Below are positions 6,794-8,482 of a stretch of DNA of 8,482 nt, one piece after another. A program made the translations under genes and the position numbers. This DNA is from a bacterium (GTDB taxonomy: Bacteria > Hydrogenedentota > Hydrogenedentia > Hydrogenedentiales > SLHB01). The stretch covers positions 1-8,482 of the forward strand of contig JAAEQP010001462.1 of NCBI GenBank assembly GCA_024231375.1, given 5' to 3'. The notes beneath the pieces are model-generated. The model was not told where the DNA came from. It was given only the letters and a program-made list of their open reading frames with translations, and searched no databases. How positions within the stretch are numbered: the stretch's first letter is position 1; every line of letters starts with the position of its first letter.

Positions 6794-7915
6794 ATGACAG
6801 CACGGCATGGCGTGAAGGTGACGGGATGGATGATTGCGGGACTGCTGCTGACCCTTGTGGTTGCGGCGGGCGCTGCCGAAGAGGGATCTGCTACGGCAGT
6901 CCCGGCTCCGGTTGCGGCCCCAGCTCCGGCTCCCGCGGGCGACGGCGCGGCTCCCGCGTTGGCGGCCCGCATCGGCGACAAGGCGGTCATCACAAAAGCC
7001 GAATTCGACACGCAGTTGGACCGGGTGAAGATGCAGTCGCAGGCCCACGGAAACGTCTCGCCCAAGCGTCTGCTGGACTCGATGATCGATTCGAAACTCA
7101 TCTACGTGCTTGCTGTGGATAGTGGCCTAAAGGCCAGCGAGAACGACATCGCGGACCAGATCGAGGGAATGAGGAAGCAGGTCGAGGCGGCCAAGATGGA
7201 ATTCGAAGACGCCTTGAAGCGGCAGGGGCTGACGCTGGCGATTCTGAAGGAGAAGATCGCGGAAGGCATGGTTCAGCAGAAGTACGTCGAGAACATGACA
7301 AAGGACCTTGTGGTTCCCGAGGAAGAGTTGACCGAGTTCTACACGCAGTTGAAGGAGGCGGGGCGGCTCGAACGCGAGGAAGAGACGGTAGACGTGGCCC
7401 ACATTCTCATCACGGTTCCGAAGGGGTCCGCTGAGGATGTGTGGGCTGGCGCCAAGACCCGCATCGACGCGGCCCGCAAGCGCGTAGTCGATGGTGAGGC
7501 CTTCGGGGATGTGGCGAACGACGTGTCGGAAGATCCCGGGTCGAACAAACGGGGCGGCACGTACACGGAAATCGGGCCGAATTCGCAGTACGTTCAGGAG
7601 TTCAAGGACGCAGCGCTCTCCCTGGACGTGGGCGGCATGAGCGATCCGTTCAAGACGCAGTTCGGTTGGCACATCCTGACGGTGAATGCAAAGCACCCGA
7701 AAGGTACGCTGGCGCTGGAGGACGTGCGCGATGTCCTCGAGCAGCAGTTGAAGGAGGCTAAGGAGCGTGAGGCGATCATGAAGATCATCGCCGATGCGCG
7801 CGAGAAGTATCCGGTCGAGATTCTTATCGAATTGAAAGAGCCTGCGCCGCAGATGATGCCGCAGTTGGCGCCGCCTGTGGCCCCCGCCCCCGCGCCGCCC
7901 GAAGGCTCTAGCTGA
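6794..7915 (+). CDS. Exported parvulin-type peptidyl-prolyl cis-trans isomerase (SurA/PrsA-like)
   Basis: This 373-residue protein helps fold exported proteins by isomerising proline bonds outside the cytoplasm. The N-terminus has a signal: a charged start, then GWMIAGLLLTLVVAAGAA (11-28). An Ala/Pro-rich flexible linker follows (about 33-57). The helical chaperone part (about 58-190) looks like a SurA N-terminal domain, with AARIGDKAVITKAEFD as its usual opening. One parvulin domain follows (about 198-300), showing VAHILI (201-206), the GSNKRGG turn (249-255), a GGMSDPFKTQFGWHIL block (280-295) and conserved H203 and H293. The C-terminal part is a charged helix and a Pro-rich tail (349-373). 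E. coli SurA has two parvulin domains; this has one, like PrsA, PpiC-like and many planctomycete-type proteins. The ribosome site GGGAGAG lies 5 nt before ATG. The gene is closed by a strong terminator. No cysteine lipobox is seen, so it is probably periplasmic rather than a lipoprotein. Confidence 0.92.
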   Translation: MTARHGVKVTGWMIAGLLLTLVVAAGAAEEGSATAVPAPVAAPAPAPAGDGAAPALAARIGDKAVITKAEFDTQLDRVKMQSQAHGNVSPKRLLDSMIDSKLIYVLAVDSGLKASENDIADQIEGMRKQVEAAKMEFEDALKRQGLTLAILKEKIAEGMVQQKYVENMTKDLVVPEEELTEFYTQLKEAGRLEREEETVDVAHILITVPKGSAEDVWAGAKTRIDAARKRVVDGEAFGDVANDVSEDPGSNKRGGTYTEIGPNSQYVQEFKDAALSLDVGGMSDPFKTQFGWHILTVNAKHPKGTLALEDVRDVLEQQLKEAKEREAIMKIIADAREKYPVEILIELKEPAPQMMPQLAPPVAPAPAPPEGSS

Positions 7916-7933
7916 CAGTTGTAGCGATTTCTT

Positions 7934-7963
7934 CGGGGCGGCGCGACGGTAAGCGCCGCCCCG
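7934..7963 (+). terminator. Intrinsic terminator after the isomerase
   Basis: GGGGCGGCGC (7935-7944) and GCGCCGCCCC (7953-7962) form a perfect 10-bp stem, extended to 11 by C7934-G7963, with an 8-nt loop. A moderately T-rich stretch TATTTCTGTT follows. It begins 18 nt after the isomerase stop and ends 31 nt before the next start codon. Confidence 0.75.
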
Positions 7964-7994
7964 TATTTCTGTTAAGGCTTGAAGGGGGTTTCCG

Positions 7995-8482
7995 ATGAGC
8001 AGCACCAGGCCGATCGACGTGACGATTGTGGGCGGCGGCATGATCACCCATGACCTGATTCTCCCGTGCATCTACCACATGCAGCGGACAGGGAGCGTGA
8101 AGGACATCAGCATCTGCGCACTGAACAATCCGCCGCTGAAGGAACTGGAGGACAGCGCGGAGATCCGGGATGCCTTTCCGGGCCAATCGTTCACGCCGTA
8201 TCCCTCGTTCGACGAGGGCCCGGCCGCGAACTTCCCCGACCTGTACAAGGACGCGATTGCGGGCATGGATCCGTTCAATGCGGTTGTGGTGGCCATGCCG
8301 GACCAGTTGCATTACGCGGTGGTGATGGAAGCGCTGAAGCACAACCAGCATGTGTTGTGCGTGAAGCCGTTGGTGCTGAAGTACGATCAGGCGATGGAGA
8401 TCGAGAAGCTGGCGCGCGACAAAGGCCTGTTCATCGGGATCGAGTATCACAAACGCTTCGACCGGCGGTCGCTGTTGGCGCG
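7995..8482 (+). CDS. Gfo/Idh/MocA family oxidoreductase, divergent subtype (3' truncated by window edge)
   Basis: The first 162 codons are visible, reading MSSTRPIDVTIVGGGMITHD at the start. This is the Rossmann half of a Gfo/Idh/MocA-type dehydrogenase: a beta strand VTIVGGG (9-15), a later strand FNAVVVAMPDQLHYAVVMEAL (94-114) as in the family's VVxTPxxxH block, and HVLCVKPLVL (119-128) at the EKP position. It differs from the standard pattern in two ways: the glutamate of EKP is Val123 (VKP), and the last glycine of the dinucleotide motif is Thr18 (GGGMIT). The catalytic-type lysine K124 is kept. The segment between strands 2 and 3 (about 42-90) is longer than usual. The ribosome site AGGGGG lies about 7 nt before ATG. 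The C-terminal substrate domain is outside the window, so the substrate is unknown. The gene begins just after the isomerase terminator. Confidence 0.85.
   Translation, partial: MSSTRPIDVTIVGGGMITHDLILPCIYHMQRTGSVKDISICALNNPPLKELEDSAEIRDAFPGQSFTPYPSFDEGPAANFPDLYKDAIAGMDPFNAVVVAMPDQLHYAVVMEALKHNQHVLCVKPLVLKYDQAMEIEKLARDKGLFIGIEYHKRFDRRSLLA

Noticed and set aside
7127..8450. Long minus-strand frames (7127-8071 and 7908-8450) over the isomerase and the second oxidoreductase
   Set aside because: The plus strand encodes recognisable parvulin and Rossmann-fold proteins with ribosome sites; the minus frames have neither.
1..8482. Mobile element, CRISPR array, tRNA or rRNA
   Set aside because: No transposase or integrase motifs, no regularly spaced repeats and no tRNA-like cloverleaf or rRNA sequence were seen on either strand.

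Overview
The window is GC-rich bacterial DNA, densely coding with strong GC preference at third codon positions. This is why long open frames appear antisense to the real genes. The gene content suggests a Gram-negative, heterotrophic, uncultured-type bacterium, such as one from the PVC/Planctomycetes or Hydrogenedentes-like lineages. The pointers are two divergent Gfo/Idh/MocA sugar oxidoreductases, a nucleotide-sugar epimerase of the CDP-paratose/tyvelose type, a Tat-like exported protein, a DUF547 exported protein and a SurA/PrsA-like parvulin. That placement is inference from gene content only.

Layout. Positions 1-363 (+) hold the C-terminal third of an SDR nucleotide-sugar epimerase that begins upstream of the window. 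It is followed after 18 bp by an exported protein of unknown function with a TIM-barrel-like strand pattern (382-1278, +). These two converge on a two-gene minus-strand cluster. The first gene of that cluster is a large ABC exporter (2275-5247), and 129 bp downstream of it lies an exported DUF547 protein (1315-2145). A 342-bp divergent intergenic region (5248-5589) carries a good sigma70-type promoter for the ABC gene. It also carries a weaker promoter, a 13-nt dyad and a 9-bp stem-loop in front of a plus-strand Gfo/Idh/MocA oxidoreductase (5590-6639). Next come an exported parvulin-type peptidyl-prolyl isomerase (6794-7915), a strong hairpin terminator (7934-7963), and the start of a second, quite different Gfo/Idh/MocA protein (7995 to the window end).

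The most notable object is the ABC exporter. One polypeptide combines a cytoplasmic N-terminal domain (PH-like in pattern), a four-cysteine zinc ribbon, a six-helix ABC membrane domain, a complete ATPase domain, a charged helical linker and a C-terminal DUF1854 domain. To my knowledge a similar transporter and a separate DUF1854 protein are neighbouring genes in cyanophycin-metabolism loci. Here they appear fused, and no cyanophycin synthetase or cyanophycinase gene is visible in the window. The substrate is unknown. The remaining genes look like ordinary carbohydrate metabolism and envelope-folding functions, with no clear single pathway linking them.
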